A stretch of 64,000 nt of DNA, taken from Kalaharituber pfeilii (taxonomy: Eukaryota; Ascomycota; Pezizomycetes; Pezizales; Pezizaceae). Position numbers and translations under genes: made by a program. This document shows, piece after piece, positions 1 through 14,039 of this stretch; within the stretch, counting starts at the first letter, position 1, and each line of letters starts with the position of its first letter. The stretch covers positions 1 through 64,000 of the forward strand of contig WHUZ01000007.1 in assembly GCA_015179045.1 (NCBI GenBank), in the 5' to 3' direction. The notes beneath the pieces were generated by a model. The model was not told where the DNA came from. It ran no database searches and was given only the letters and a program-made list of their open reading frames with translations.

Positions 1-2
1 AT

Positions 3-182
3 ATCGACCATGTTGTTGATAGTAGAAGGGTCCGAGGTCAGGTCAAATACCGAATCCGTTGGCAAGGGTACAACGAAGACGATGATACATGGGAACCTCT
101 TGCAAACCTTCAACGTGGTATAGAACCACTCAGGGAGTTCCACGAGAATAACCCGCGCAAGCCCAGAGACCCGAACGTCTAA
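3..182 (+). CDS. Ty3/Gypsy chromovirus integrase C-terminus (chromodomain), partial
   Basis: The open frame enters from the left edge and ends at a TAA at 180-182, giving 59 codons. It contains the core chromodomain signature YRIRWQGYNEDDDTWEP, followed by an acidic/aromatic helix (LREFHENN). In chromoviruses this module sits at the C-terminus of integrase and steers insertion through chromatin binding. The frame is free of RIP-type stops, unlike the copies that follow, and it lies directly upstream of a polypurine tract and an LTR. It is therefore the 3' end of a relatively young element whose body lies outside the window. Confidence 0.85.
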   Translation: MDHVVDSRRVRGQVKYRIRWQGYNEDDDTWEPLANLQRGIEPLREFHENNPRKPRDPNV

Positions 183-429
183 AGGCTTTGAATTTCATGT
201 GAGTACTACGTGAACTAGTACTTAACATATCTAATACTGTTGTGCAGGACACACCGGTCTTACCATCGGCCGTTAATACAAAAGATATTAACGAACAAGT
301 ACTATGCATTATGGTATGCCGAATTGCTTAGCTATAAAAGATAACTTCACTAACCTACCGAAGGGTCAACGATACTCTCAGGTCGACTTAGTAGGCCTTC
401 GGACGAAGGACCTCTAAGACGGGGGGTGA
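183..429 (+). other. 3' untranslated region and polypurine tract of the chromovirus
   Basis: This is non-coding sequence between the integrase stop and the LTR. It ends in a purine run (six G at 421-426) just before the LTR, as expected for the plus-strand primer of a Ty3/Gypsy element. A RIP-decayed copy of the same stretch occurs at about 2028-2238. Confidence 0.6.
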
Positions 430-1020
430 TGTTACGGCTAAAGGTAAAGACCTACCGAATATCGGGAAGGTACCACCTCCGTACCGTTATAAGACTTGCT
501 AAGATGTATCTGATCAATACTAGGCGAGCCGCGGTACACTTTGGTTGTTCGTGGTTACCTCACAGACGTGTGTGTCGGTTCTTGTACGTACACTGCACTG
601 ATACATGCACGGTGCTTATGAAGCAACCGGCGTCGCTTACAATACCTTTACTAATAATGCACGGTTGCAACATAGATAACGCTTTGCTTGCTTATTGGTT
701 TTGGAAAGGGGATCTACGTTATCATATGTTTCTATTATGTTACTGTTTCTATATTTACTTATCTATTTTACGAGATGGTGTTATCACATTTCAGTCATGT
801 TATTAATGATTGACGAGTTATGTATGACAGGCACTTAATATATAAGGCCAGATTCTACCATTAGTTAGAAAGAATTAAGACACTAGCAGTATCCTAAGTT
901 TTATTTAAACTCTAAGTTTATCACTTACCTCTGCCTGCTCTTCTTCATCACTCACCTTTAGCTGTAACATTTGTACCGGACCGCTACTGCTTAGTAACGT
1001 TGAAGTACCTAGCAGTAACA
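430..1020 (+). repeat. 3' LTR of Ty3/Gypsy chromovirus
   Basis: The repeat starts TGTTACGG and ends CAGTAACA, the usual TG...CA inverted termini. It follows a polypurine tract and is 591 bp long. A decayed second copy (2239-2839) starts TGTTATAG and ends CAGTAATA, which independently defines both ends. Base composition is near normal, so this copy has largely escaped RIP. Confidence 0.8.
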
Positions 1021-2030
1021 AGATATATCTATCATAAAGGTATGGCATAGACCTAACCTATGAACTGAGGTTTATATAGTGTTAACACTTATCCTAGATA
1101 CAAGCTAAGGTGTCAAACAGGCAAGTCTTCAAGTAGTCAAGATACTACAAATATAGTAGTATGTCTTATGATAAATAGGTAAAGCTCTTACCAACTACCT
1201 TCAATATTAAAGACTAAGTAGAGGCACAGTCTATAGTCAGGACATCATGGAATATTACTTTAAGTATAATTATAGCAATTAAGTTACTAAGATCAAAGTA
1301 AGAGATCTACTGATACTAAGCTATATGGCTTATATTCTTTTGAGAAATTAAAGAATAATAGCTAACAGGTACTCAAAACATATACTCTAAGAAGGGGAGT
1401 ACTATTACAGGTATAATCATTCTTATGCTATAATACCATCTTATTTAAGTATCATCAAAAGGTACTACCAACTATAAAGCCTACTAGTCAGAAGTTTACC
1501 TAACCCGATACTAGTTAGATCTATGGTAGTAGAACTTCTTCAGTTAAACTACTAAGATTAGCAATCTGGGTTACTAACTCTTCCAGCAGCTTCTGTTATA
1601 CTATTCGTTATATAATAACCTTTTCTTATTTTCTTGTATCATCGATCTTTGTATAGAAATCAGAGTTATGATAGTATTTTTAGATAGAGGCTTGCATTAG
1701 AGGTTTCAAGTTCTTATATTTGTTGTTCTAGAATTTATTGTAAAGGTTGGTCAAAAAGAAAGGCTATCACTTGGCTTTTTTCAGAGTCTAGCTTAATTCT
1801 CAGAATTCATTCAAGCTGAATTTGTTAACAGCTTTGAAGAACTACATTTTGTATAAATAGAAGCCTGACCTACTAGAGTTAGAAAGACAAGAACCTGGAA
1901 CTCAACCCTAAGAAATATAAAGCTTTCTTACTACCTTAACTACTTTATTTTCTATGACTTATATTTAATTATATTTCATATTGCACTTAGTTATTTAGTA
2001 AATGGCTTACCTCTAATATACCCCATAATA
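1021..2030 (+). repeat. RIP-decayed ~1-kb direct repeat, copy 1 (probable LTR)
   Basis: The stretch aligns along its length with 7571-8593. Both start agatatat, share ...aaggtat(g/a)gcatagac, and end ccc(c)ataata. Differences are mainly C/T and G/A. The two copies bracket a decayed Ty3/Gypsy interior, so they are read as its two LTRs. The young LTR at 430-1020 abuts this copy, suggesting nested insertion. Confidence 0.6.
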
Positions 2031-2839
2031 TAATATATCTAATACTATTATATAAGATCTACTGGTCTTACTATCAACTGTTAATATAAAAGTTATTAAT
2101 AAACAAGTACTATACATTATGGTATGCCAAATTGCTTAGCTATATAAGATAACTTCACTAACCTACTAAAGGGTCAATGATACTCTTGAGTCAACTTAGT
2201 AAGCCTTCGGAATAAAGGACCTTTAAGACTGATAGTAATGTTATAGCTAAAGGTAAAGACTTACTAAATATTAGGAAGGTACTACTACCATACTATTATA
2301 AAACTTGCTAAGATATATCTAATCAATACTAGATGAGCCAAAGTATACTTTGATTGGTCGGTAGTTACTTCACAGACATGTGTGTCAGTTCTTATATGTA
2401 CACTATACTAATACATGCATGGTGCTTATGAAGCAACCGGCATGACTTACAATACCTTTACTAATAATGTATGGTTGCAATATAGATAACATTTCACTTA
2501 CTAGTACTTATTAGTTTTATAAACAGGATCTGCATTATTATATGTTTCTATTATGTTATTGCTTCTATATTTACTTATCTATTTTATGAGATAGTGTTAT
2601 CATATTATAGTCATATTATTAATTGTTAATAAGTCATATATGATGGGCACTTAATATATAAGCCCTAAGTTCCACCATTAGTTAGAAAGAATTAATACAT
2701 TAGTAGTATCCTAAGTTTTACTTAAACTCTAAGCTTATCACTTACCTTTTGCCTACTCTTCTTTGTTACTCACCTTTAGCTATACCATTCATACTAGACT
2801 GCTACTGCTTTATAATATTGAAGTGCCTAGCAGTAATAT
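2028..2839 (+). repeat. RIP-decayed relic of the first chromovirus (3' UTR plus LTR)
   Basis: Bases 2028-2238 match about 205-429 and bases 2239-2839 match the LTR at 430-1020, with C-to-T and G-to-A substitutions throughout. The LTR ends have decayed to TGTTATAG and CAGTAATA. A ~36-bp piece, ttagtaaatg(g/a)cttac, lies on both sides (about 1996 and 2841), so this relic sits inside or beside the end of the ~1-kb repeat. Confidence 0.65.
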
Positions 2840-5800
2840 TTAGTAAATGACTTACTTCCAATGTACTCTGTAATACTATATTTGTTAGGCTTTGTTTCAC
2901 CTTTTCACAACACACAACCACTAGGTCTGAATACAACCTCCTAAAGCCCCCAAGATTCCTAAGTACTGGCAATGAGCTAGTTATCTAGTGGTCAACTGGA
3001 AAGATAAAATGTGAATATAGTAATAAGCCAGCTCAGTTAGTACCCATTATAACTTCTATACTAAAATCAAGAGTATAAGTAAAGTCTTACTCCTAATAGC
3101 TCTATATTGAAGATACCTATGAGCTGGAATAGATTAAAGTCCAATACAATAGATTTTACTTCCAAGTTTTAGAAATATAAGAGAAGCTTATTCTTTTTAT
3201 TCCCATACTACAAGTAGTAGCCCCTAAGCATATAAACTAGCTAATAGCTTAATTCTCATTATAGATATACAAACTATGTATGCAGTTAAAGCAGACTATT
3301 ACCAACAAACTCGAAAAAGCCTAAAAGGGACTAGTACCTCTTCCTTAGTTCCTACCTGTTGAGATAGATGTTAATAAAAATGAGAAACTAGAGACTAAGT
3401 TTCTGCAGTAGTACTTTATCAGCCTTCAGAAGTAGCTTAAGTAGGGTGCTAAAAAGTATACTCAATAGTATGAGACATGATTCAAAGCTGAAGCTAAAGA
3501 ATAGGCCAACAAACTCTAAACCCAGCTAGTATAGGAGAAAGTAGCCTACAAGACCATAGTGGTCACTGCTACTCAAAAATATAAACTAGAGTTAGAGAAT
3601 AGAAAACTCAAGTAGCAGACAGAAATGACTAAGTAAATCATCACTATTGAGAAGCAATATACTCAAGACATTAATGCTACCATTATAAAGGCCTTAGACG
3701 AAGTAGAGAGCTATAGTAGCTACTCTTGAATCATAGCTTCAGGATGCCAAGATCTGAATTGATAAGCAAGCTACTAAACATAAAGAACTAGAGCAGAAGC
3801 AGAAGGCTATAGAAGATAACAAGATAGACTTAGAGGCAAAACTCAAGAATAATGACAAGAAGAGAGACTCTAAGAAAGTCTAGAAGACTAAAATGAAGAA
3901 GAAAGAAGAAGTAGTAGAGACATAAGTATAAAGCCTAGCTTTTTGAATCATTACTCTCAATGAATCTAAATTAGAAAACTAGAAAGGCAGATCTTAGCTA
4001 GTAAAGTTTCTGCTCCTCTTTCTTCAATAGTTAGCTCTCCTTCTGCTCTACTCAAAGGACCCTGCACAAAAAAATCAATCATCTACAATGCTAAACTAAA
4101 ATAGAAGGAAAATAGAAATATTAAATCAATAACTATTTGAGTCCTTGTTGATACTAGTATTGAAACCTCCATACTATCCAACAATATATTCATTTCTGGT
4201 ATCAAAAGATCAGCACCAATTAAGTTCAAGGGAGCAGGAAATGTACCTCTACCTAACATAGGGAAGGAGTATACTCTTAAGCTCTAGATGATCTTAACTA
4301 ATGATGACAACCGAGTCTATAAGGAACTCATTGACTTTGAAATAAGAGATAGTAGCAATGACTATAATACTCTTCTTTCTATAATGTAGCTAGCCAATTA
4401 TCATTCATATTTGCACTAGAAAATAGGTTAAGATTATAACAAATGTATATAGCATATTAAGGTATAGAAATTCAAACTTTGCAAACCAGAAAAACTCTTG
4501 ATGACAGAAGAATAGCAGATAGATAAGATTTAACATGGTAGTTATATATATATTATGGGATAAAAAAAAGCTTTAAGTATGAATATACTAGACAAGTTCT
4601 GATAAACAATTAACCTTTAATCTAGTAGAATGGAAAAGAAGATTGCCGAAGATTTTTAATCCTAAACAAGCAGCAAAACTACCTCTATACTAAACATACG
4701 ACTATTACATACCTCTTTAAGAAGGAAAACAACCACTATGGGAACCTATCTACTATTTGAATGCAAAAGAGTTGGAAATCTATAAAAGTATATTGAATCA
4801 ATACTCAAAAAAGAAAAAATCTGACTGTTACACTTCCCAACAGATATACCAATCCTGTTTGTTCTAAAGAAAAATGATAAACTCTGAAAGTATATTGACT
4901 ATCAAGGCTTTAACTAAATAACTATTAAGAACTGCTACCTACTACCTCTCATAGCTGAACTTAAAGATCAACTAAGAAAAGAAAAATACTTCATAGCTAT
5001 CGACCTCAAGAATGGCTACAACTTAGTACAAATTGCTAATAGAGATGAATGGAAAACAATATTCCAAACCTAGTATGGCCACTTCAAATATACTATTATA
5101 TTTTTTAGACTATGTAATACACCTGCAACCTTCCAAGAATTTATGAATAATATCTTCATCCTAGAAGAGGTTCTCTATAAGTTGTAAAATAATAGATTAG
5201 TAATATAAGAGAAGAAGTGTGAATAGTATATGGAGGAGATAGAATTTTTAAGCTACTATATCTCAAACAATAGGATCTTGAGGTCAACTAACAAAATCTA
5301 AGCAATCCTTAACTAGAAGACTTCTGATACTAATAAATACTTTAATCTAAAGACAGATATATAGTCCTTTCTAGAGTTTACCAATTTCTACTAATACTTT
5401 ATTAAAGACTATATTAATACATACCTACTACTCATATGATTACTCAATAAGAAGGCAAAGCTAGTCTGAGAACCTCTATAAAAGAAAGCCTTCTAAGCTT
5501 TTATAACTACTCTGATTCTAGTACAAACTACCCAGAATAGGAAATTAATCTGGAAATAGATGCAAGTGACTTCACACTTAGATAGATCCTAAGTCAGAAG
5601 CAAGAAGATGGCAAACTATACCTAATTATATTCTATGTCTAGAAGTTTACCTTAGCTGAAATTAATTATGACATCTTTGATAAAGAGATAGTGGCTGTGG
5701 TGGAATATATAATAGATACCTAGAGAGAATACTATGAAGGTGCTAAGCACAGTATCAAAGTCTATACTAACTATAACAATCTCTAAATCTTTAATACCAT

Positions 5801-7570
5801 TAAGGAGCTATCTCACTGTCAAGTATGATAGGCAGAAAAACTTATCCTATTCAACTATACAATTATCTACCAAAAAGGAAAAGCAAATAGTAAGGCAGAT
5901 GCTATATTCAAACATAGTAATCATACTCTTAAGAAGGGGAATAGACAATGAAATCAGCAAGAAACTAAGTTCTGAGAAGAAGGAACATGATAGAAAGAGA
6001 AAGAAATTTTGACTACAAGAATAATAAAAGCTCTAAAAGTAGTAGTATTAACTAACGAATATAGGAGCAAGCTAATTGAAGAAGAGAAAAAAGACAAATA
6101 GTATACTCAACTTAAGGAATGCATCCAGCAAAAGAATGATAATATTGATAAATAATTTAGTATCTATAATGAACTAGTCCTATACAATAACTAGTTTATA
6201 ATACCAATGGCCCTTAGATAAGAAATACTTCAAGCAAAACATGATCACTCTCTCACTGAATATCTCAAAATCAAGAAGACAACTGAACTCATTAGTAAAG
6301 ACTTCTATTGGTCTAATGCTCATAATGACATTATAAAATATATTGGTGTATGATTGAACTACCAAAGGAACAAAGCATGATAGTTTAAGAAATATAGTCT
6401 TCTTTATTCATATGAGATACTATACCAACCATGGTCCTCTATTAGTATAGACTTTATTATCGAACTTCTTCCTTCAGATAGCTTCATACAAATATAGGTA
6501 GTAGTAGATAGATTTATGAAGATAGTTTACTTCATCCCTCTAGAAGAACAATCTATAGAATAACTAGCAACTACCTTCCTTCAAGAAATATAGTGACTCT
6601 ATAACTTACTGAAGTCTATTATATCAGACTGAGATCTGAAATTTACTTTAAACTTCTAGCAGAAACTCATAAAGAAACTTAAAGTTAACCTAAATATGAG
6701 TACTACTGCATATATGGAAACTGATGAACAAACTGAAAGAGTTAACCAAACTTTTAAAGATTACCTTCACAACTATATTACCTACTACTAAGATAATTAA
6801 AATTAACTCTTACTCCTTACAAAGTTTATATATAATAATGTATAATATAGCTCTACTAAGATATTACCTTTTTTTACTAACTATAGCTTGCATACTCTTA
6901 TTGATACTATTAATGTAGCAGATACTCTCAATATACTCTCAGAAGAACTCACTGAAGAATAGAAACAAATTTGTAAAGAACTCAACAAATCTATAGAACA
7001 GGTAGCTAATTGATATACTCAATATTATACTCAATAACTGGATTTCAAGAAACTAAATTAGATTATACTCAATGTCAAAAATATTTCAATAAGAAGAGCT
7101 TTCTAGAAACTTGATACTAAGTTCAAGATCAGACCCTTTACTATAGAGAAAGCAATTGTCAAATATTCCTTCAAGCTTAAGTTACTATACAACTTAAAGA
7201 TACATCCTGTCTTTTATATTTCTCTGCTTGAAACATTCAAAACATCCTCTCTCAACTCTCTGCTCAACTAACCATCTCTGCTAATACAAGAAGACGAGGC
7301 AGTATACTTTACAGCCTCTATCATAGATATACAATACAATGGTACTAAGAGGATACTAAAGTACCTCATGTAGTAGAGAAGGGTATAGACCCAAAGAAGC
7401 AACCTGGAAAAGCCTAAGCAAATTATTAATAGATAATAGATCACCAGTAGATGTACTTAAAGAATTCTACAAACAATACCCTAATAAAGAAAAAACAAGT
7501 TGAATTAAGACAATATAGAATAAAGAGAAAGAGAAGTTAGAAATGCAATCAAGTTACTAACCTAGACTGC
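2840..7570 (+). mobile_element. RIP-degraded Ty3/Gypsy gag-pol interior
   Basis: This is an AT-rich relic with many TAG/TGA/TAA codons that still reads as a plus-strand Ty3/Gypsy polyprotein. A protease-like stretch (LVDTSIETS) lies near 4146. Reverse transcriptase blocks lie at about 4850-5160 (IPILFVLKKNDKL, YFIAIDLKNGYNLVQI, NTPATFQEFMN). RNase H follows near 5560-5720, and integrase lies at about 6300-6780 (DFYWSNAHNDI, then METDEQTERVNQTF). Remaining open stretches at 5734-6012 and 6724-6918 are fragments of the ruined frame, not genes. The element is dead. Confidence 0.8.
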
Positions 7571-8593
7571 AGATATATTTGTCATGAAGGTATAGCATAG
7601 ACTTAACTTATGAACTTAAGTTTATAAAGTATTAACACTTATCTTAGATATATACTAAAGTATCAAATAGAAAAGTGTTTAAAGAGTTAAAATACTATGA
7701 ATATAATAGTATATCTTATAATAAATAAGTAAAGCTCTTACCAACTACTTTTAAGGTCAAAGACTAAATAGAGGTATAAGCCTATAGTCAGAACATCATA
7801 GAATATTACCTTAAGTATGATTATGGTAAATTAAGTTGCTAAGGTTAAGGTAAGAGATCTACTGATGCTAAGCTATATAGCTTAGATTTGTTTAAGAAAT
7901 TAATAAATAATAGCTAACAGGTACTTGAGATGTATACTCTAAGAAGGAGAGTACTGTTACAGGCATAATTATTCTTATGCTATAATATCATCTTATTAAA
8001 GTATCATTGTAAGGTACTACTAACTATAAGACCTATTAGTCAAGTGTTTAGTTAACCTGATACTAATTAGGCTAGTAGTAGTAAAGCTTTCTCAGTTAAG
8101 AAGTAAGTAGCTACTAAGATTAGTAATTTTGATTATTAACTCTTTTAATAGTTCCTGTTGTACTAATTCTTTACTTATATAATAACTTTTTCTTATCTTT
8201 GATATTAGTCTTTATATAGTAATTAGAGTTATAATAGTATTTTTAGATAGAGGCTTGCATTAGTAGTTTCAAGTTCTTATATTTGTTGTTCTAGAATTTA
8301 TTATAAAAGTTAGTTAAGAAGAAAGGCTATTACTTAGTATTTTTTAGAGTCTAGCTTGCTTCCTGAAATCCTGTTAAGCTGAATTTATTAGCAGCTTTAA
8401 AGAACTATATTTTGTATAAATAGAAGTCTAACTCACTAGAGTTAGAAGAGCAAGGACCTAGAACTCAACTCTAACAAATATAAAGCTTTCTTACTACCTT
8501 AACTACTTTATTTTCCATGACTTATATCTAATTATATTTTATAATGCACCTAGTTATTTAGTAAACAGCTTACTCCCAACATATCCCATAATA
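7571..8593 (+). repeat. RIP-decayed ~1-kb direct repeat, copy 2 (probable LTR)
   Basis: This is the partner of 1021-2030 and lies immediately downstream of the decayed Ty3/Gypsy interior. An internal landmark shared by both copies is gaggcttgcattag, followed by tttcaagttcttatatttg. The termini are no longer clear TG/CA, consistent with RIP. Confidence 0.6.
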
Positions 8594-11500
8594 GGAATTA
8601 ATGGAAGTTACTATTACTGATACCCTAGGAAAGCCTAAGAATAAGTACTCTGCTCTCTCTATTACCAAGACAAATATCAACTCTAGTAGCAGCTCTATGC
8701 ATACTAGGAATACAGCCTCCTTTGAAAAATAAGAAGAGCAATAATATACCTAAAGACATAATTCAGAAAAAAAAGTAACTAATATATCCAGTATGTCAAA
8801 AGTGGCTATAAGGTTACTACATACTAGAGACGAAGTAATAGAGCCATAGGAGATGAGAGAAGTATTAGAAACCCAACCAAAGCTAAAGAAGGAAGATAAA
8901 GAGGAAATAAAATACCCTGAAGTTATGAATCTGCTCTCTCAAAATATAGATATCATAGCCTAAGAAGAAGATAGACTTTAGCCACCTCATAGGCTGTTGA
9001 TAGATCTGTGAGGATTACTAAACTATCTGACTTAGAAAACTAGATAGAGACTCTACTCAGCCTAGTAGGACTCCTTATTATAATAACCTCCTCAGTTGTA
9101 AGGTAAAATTCAAAACTGGAAAAACTATTAGAGCTATTATGAACTATGCGGCCTCTGCGTTGATTGTTTCTTTAGCAGACTAGGCAAGAAGTTGAGATTA
9201 AGGCTACAAAGCAAGGCCTATAATAATTAAGCAAGGTGATGGTATTTTATAAATACTTCATTTTTATTCTCTGATATTCCAGTTCTTAAATCTCTTTCTT
9301 CTACTTTAGATTATGTGCATGCTATTAGTATTCCAGGAAACCTAATACAGTCTCTGTTGATTTTATTTTATATTTTATTTTGAACTCTCATCAAGAGGGT
9401 CTATTCTGAACTGCTGCCAGATGGTTAAGGAATTTGTTTTTCATTTAATACTGAAGTTATAAATATCAGTAACAAGGAATATATTATTAGTTTGTTCTAG
9501 TTAATAGCTTTCTGATTGATTGTGTTAATAGCATTTTGAAGTATAACATATTTAATATACTTGTATTGAATTGCTTTCTGTTCTTTTCAATGATACCCTT
9601 GAAGAGAATAATATTATATTGTTATTTAACTTAGAATTATACAATCTCTTTTGAGAACCCAAATGCAAAGCTTCTCTATAGTCTAGTATACCTGAAAAGA
9701 AGATGAAGCCTTTAGAGGTATATCGCTAAACACTTATCAATAGAGAAGATATAAAAGTCAAGGTTAAAAAGTAGCTTTATTTATTTTTTTTTTTGGTATT
9801 AAAGAATATATTGAATGGAAGATGGCATTCAACTATATCTAAAGACCTATCTAAGTCCATAGTTATGCCTTTGGGACTCATCATTGTATCAACTTTCTTT
9901 TAAGAAATAGTAGATAAGATTCTCATTAATAGAGTTGTTTATTATCTAGACAACATCTTAATCTATAGAGGCAATACTAAATAAAACCATGAAGTGGTAG
10001 TAGAAAAAGTAGTCACAAAGTAAAGCAAATGGGGCTCGCAGTCAACTTGGCTAAAGTGTGAGTTTCATGTGCATGAAACTATATTCTTTAGTCATTTTAT
10101 TGATAGCCTTAAGATTAAAATGCACTTAGCCAAACTCTCTACTATTTATAACTAGTCATAGCTGATAAAGAAATGGAGATATAAGCCTTTCTAAACTTTG
10201 CCAACTACTACTGCAGATCTATTTTACTCTACTACAACTTGACCACTAACCACCTTGACTGGAAATGTACCCTTTACTTAAGTAGTAGAATAGCAAGCTA
10301 CTTAAAGACAAGTTTCTGAGTACCTTTATACTATAACAGTTCAATCAATCCCTACCTATGATTATATAAACTGACTGCTCAAACCAAGTACTCACTAGTA
10401 TCTTAAACCAGTATTATGATCCTTTACTTATAGGATTACTACTCTTAATTACTGACCCCTATAAAATTACTCTATCCACAATAAAAACTAGTAATCTTTA
10501 ATTACCTATATAAGAAATAAAGAATAGAGCTATTGGAAATTAAGTTTACTGTTACTGACTACTATGTACTAAAGTACTTTTTTACTAAATAATGCCTCAA
10601 TAGCTAGCAAGCGAACTAGAGCTAGAGACTTTCTGAATTTAACTATATTATTAACTATACTTTAAAAAAGCTTAATAGTAAAGCTGATGCTCTCTTACAA
10701 TAAATTGAGGCAGATGAGGCAGAGGACACATGAGCTGATATTTTTGAAGTCAACTATGATAAATAGGTGAAGACTAATGATGACCCTATGTAGTACTTGA
10801 CTAATATTGATTGGAAGTGTTATGACAATACTATGATAATTATATAGCTATGCACTAGAGTATGTACTAAATACAGGAACTCCATTCTCAAAACTTCTAC
10901 CAGGTCAGCTGATTATGTTACTAGTTGTGCAGTCTACCTAAAGGCCAAAGCTGGCTGACATCTGAGACAAACTAGACATATGCTAATGCCTACTAGTATA
11001 AAGCCTTGGAAGGAGATAGTTATAGACTTTGTTAGAGAACTACTAAGAACTTTAATACTATTTCAGTTATTATAGACTGATTTACTAAATATAATATTAT
11101 AACTGGCAAAAAATACTTAAACAACTTAAGATGTTGCTAATGCCTTTAATGTTATCTTTAGGCTATAATTCACCTTAGCTCTTTGAAAATAAATTACATT
11201 AAAACTCAATATAAGACTCCAACTCAGTACCACTCACTATACCTAGACCAATAGAATCTCTGAATACGTAAATACAGACTCTTTGAATATATAATATAGA
11301 CTCTCAAATAGTATCTTTACATCTACTGCTATGACTAATAGAACTGATAGGTAATTTAGCTACCTTTAGCTGAATTTGCTTACAATTTTACTACTACTTT
11401 GACTCACAGTTATAGCCCTTTTACTTTTTATATAGATTCGACTTTAAAGTTATTCACCTCTTAGATAACAATATTGATGTTTCTCTAGCAGTTGAATAGC

Positions 11501-12300
11501 CTTTCTAAAAGTGACTTGAACCTCAAGATATAGAGATCAATAATAATAAGTTCTTCCATGTTATTGATTTAAAATACATAAATTGAGTAGTAAAGTACTA
11601 AATTCATTAGTAGGACTATGATAAAGATAATAATACTTAGGAACCAATTGAAAAACTATATAGATTATTGAAATCTATCAGAGAGTTCCATAACTGATAT
11701 CTAAGAAAGCTATCCTATAGTCTAAATAAAACATCAATAGCAAAAGCTAGGCTACTTAGATAATGTAGGATATGAGTACCTTTTTCTTATGAAGAGATTT
11801 TTTCTACTGGGTTTTTATTTTCATTAAGATTTATAATAGCTTCACTGACCAATAAATGAGTACTTGATATATATCAATCTTACTATTAGCTATAGATAAG
11901 TAAATTCCTATAAAAGGTCTTATATATAAGATATACTAATAATTGTATTAGCTACACTTTTAACTTTCATGAGAGAGTTAGTATATATTACTTATAATAC
12001 TAATTGCTTAGAGTTACTTTTTGGTGATTGTCAGTCGAGATGACTGCCTTAGAATAGAGGTAATATTATAACTAAGATGAAACTTACTTAAGTAGGAGAA
12101 CACTTACCCTGAATTCTTAGTAAGGCTAGTACTGCTAGACTAGACTAATTACCTGTTAGGCTTAGCAGAGAATTCTTTGTATTTGAATAGGGTAATACTA
12201 AGAAAGTATATATCACTGTTCATTATAAGATTTTTAGGCCTCATACTTAATTTATAAAGCTAATATATATACATACCTTAGTACATATTATTAACTAGCA
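8594..12300 (+). mobile_element. Second RIP-degraded Ty3/Gypsy relic
   Basis: This is another plus-strand pol ruin, different in sequence from the previous one. The clearest part is reverse transcriptase at about 9810-10130: a WKMAFN block, then a frame broken by stops and shifts that still shows LAVNLAKCEFHVHETIFFSHFI. RNase H- and integrase-like pieces follow, and near 11,440-11,700 there is a possible integrase C-terminus (LLDNNIDV). No long open frame survives. LTRs were not resolved. Confidence 0.65.
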
Positions 12301-13861
12301 TCTGTACTATATTGTATATTTCTTTGTTATAATTATTGGCATTGTTGAATCATCATTTCTTTATTTACTTACTTAGTTATATATGATGTGCTTAGTCTAT
12401 TTAAGTACCAGTAATAGCACAGTTGAAGAATTAAGAGATAAGTAGTATCATAAGTTCTCTATTACTCTGAAACCTATTATTTTCTTATTATGCCTATAAA
12501 TTGCTCTGTCCTACTGTATACTCTATATAAAATAGCTGCCTTTTCTGACCTACAGTATATATACCTCTACAGGCTTTTCAGCTTGCAGTACATATACTTC
12601 TGTAGCCATCTTAGCCTGTAGTATATACATTTTCATAGCCTTTCTGGCCTATAATATATATGCTTTTATACCAACTTCAGTCTACCAAATACACACCTCC
12701 ATAGCTGTAACATCTAGTACCTTCTAGTACCTACTAGGGCCTAGCCTCTCACGCTTGTAATAGAGGAAGGTCTCATAGCAATAACTGACTCATAGGGATA
12801 ACAAGAAGTCAGAGGAGGAGAGAAAGATTCTATGGCAGTACTTGACTTGTAGGAAAAATAAAGAGGTATAGGGTCTCATATTTGATGAGAACTATAAGGT
12901 AGAGTATAAGAAAAAGGAGTACCTGTACTATCAATACTCAGTAGAGGAGGTTCTCGTAGATCAGGTTTTTGTATACTATACGATTAACTTACTCAGATTA
13001 GGGAACATTTGCAGATTGTAGAAGAAACTACAACATCAGTACCTAGTAAAGGAGATACTTTAGAGGAAAGCTTTTTAGATCTAGGTTATTAGATTTTGTA
13101 GTTCTTGCTAGCTCTAAAAGAAAGGGATAGATATATTACTTTGAAATGCTTACTCGTCATATAAGTTAGTAACATTTTTGGGTAGAGGTCCTTGAGGAAG
13201 AGAGGGCAGTAGATGAGTCTTCTAGTACTGATATTATAAAGGTAAGGTAGTAGGTGAAAGAGAAGTGGTATAATATTATAGGTATGAAAAGCTCAGCTCT
13301 GATAGATACTAAAAGAGACTGGATATTATGGCTATGATAGAGCAAATACAGCAGGTTAGAATAGCTATAGAAGTATATATAGTAGACCAAAAGGGCAGCT
13401 ACTCAGTAGAGAGTACATAGTAGAGTAGAGTAATTCATAGGTATAATAATAGAATAATAGATTCAGAGTTATAGAGAACTTAGAACACTACATATATCTT
13501 GATTTTTCTAACTATACTATTATCAGCTGATACTTATATAGACTTCAGTGCAGCTATATATGAGAAATTAACAAATAAATAAGTGGCTAACAATAGGGCG
13601 ATTTTTTATTAATGCTAATACTAGTAGTAATAGGCATATATAATAAAAATATACAAAAATAGTATAGGATAAAAACAATAAATATATTAATATATATATA
13701 TATATAAGTAAAGCTTCTGTAACTTGAGTATATGCATTAAGCTATATTTCAGATAATATACCCTTCTATAGTACTGCCCTATTTAAATAATATAAGAATC
13801 AATAGCCAAGCCTAATAAGCGATCAGTTCGGTCAATTAACATTAGTCTTATATTTAATTAT
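12301..13861. repeat. RIP-decayed repeats without recognisable genes
   Basis: The stretch is AT-rich. At about 12,538-12,715 there are four or five copies of a degenerate ~40-bp unit of the form (c)tgcagtatatac-ctctatagcc. From 12,760 to 13,400 a purine-rich stretch looks like decayed coding sequence of unknown origin; a short minus-strand open frame at 13,166-13,390 has no recognisable features. I see no gene here. Confidence 0.5.
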
Positions 13862-14037
13862 ACAGGAATCGCGGCCACTGGTCGTAAGTACTGCTGGTTA
13901 CGCCTCGCGCCGGATTGAACCCAGTCGCATTTGATATAGCTTGTGCCTAAGCTGATGGGCTGAAGTGCCACGTAGTCCTGCAACCTGAGCTTAACTTACA
14001 AAGTATGACAGGTCTCTTTCACCAGCATTGAATTTGA
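13862..14037 (+). repeat. Left terminal inverted repeat of the palindromic element
   Basis: This is the less mutated arm. It starts ACAGGAATCGCGGCCACT immediately after the AT-rich flank. The right partner is 17,229-17,404. Confidence 0.8.
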
Positions 14038-14039
14038 CC

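Noticed and set aside
12001..13400. Possible transposase-like gene in purine-rich sequence
   Set aside because: The sequence is too decayed. No catalytic motif could be recognised, so it was left as unclassified repeat.
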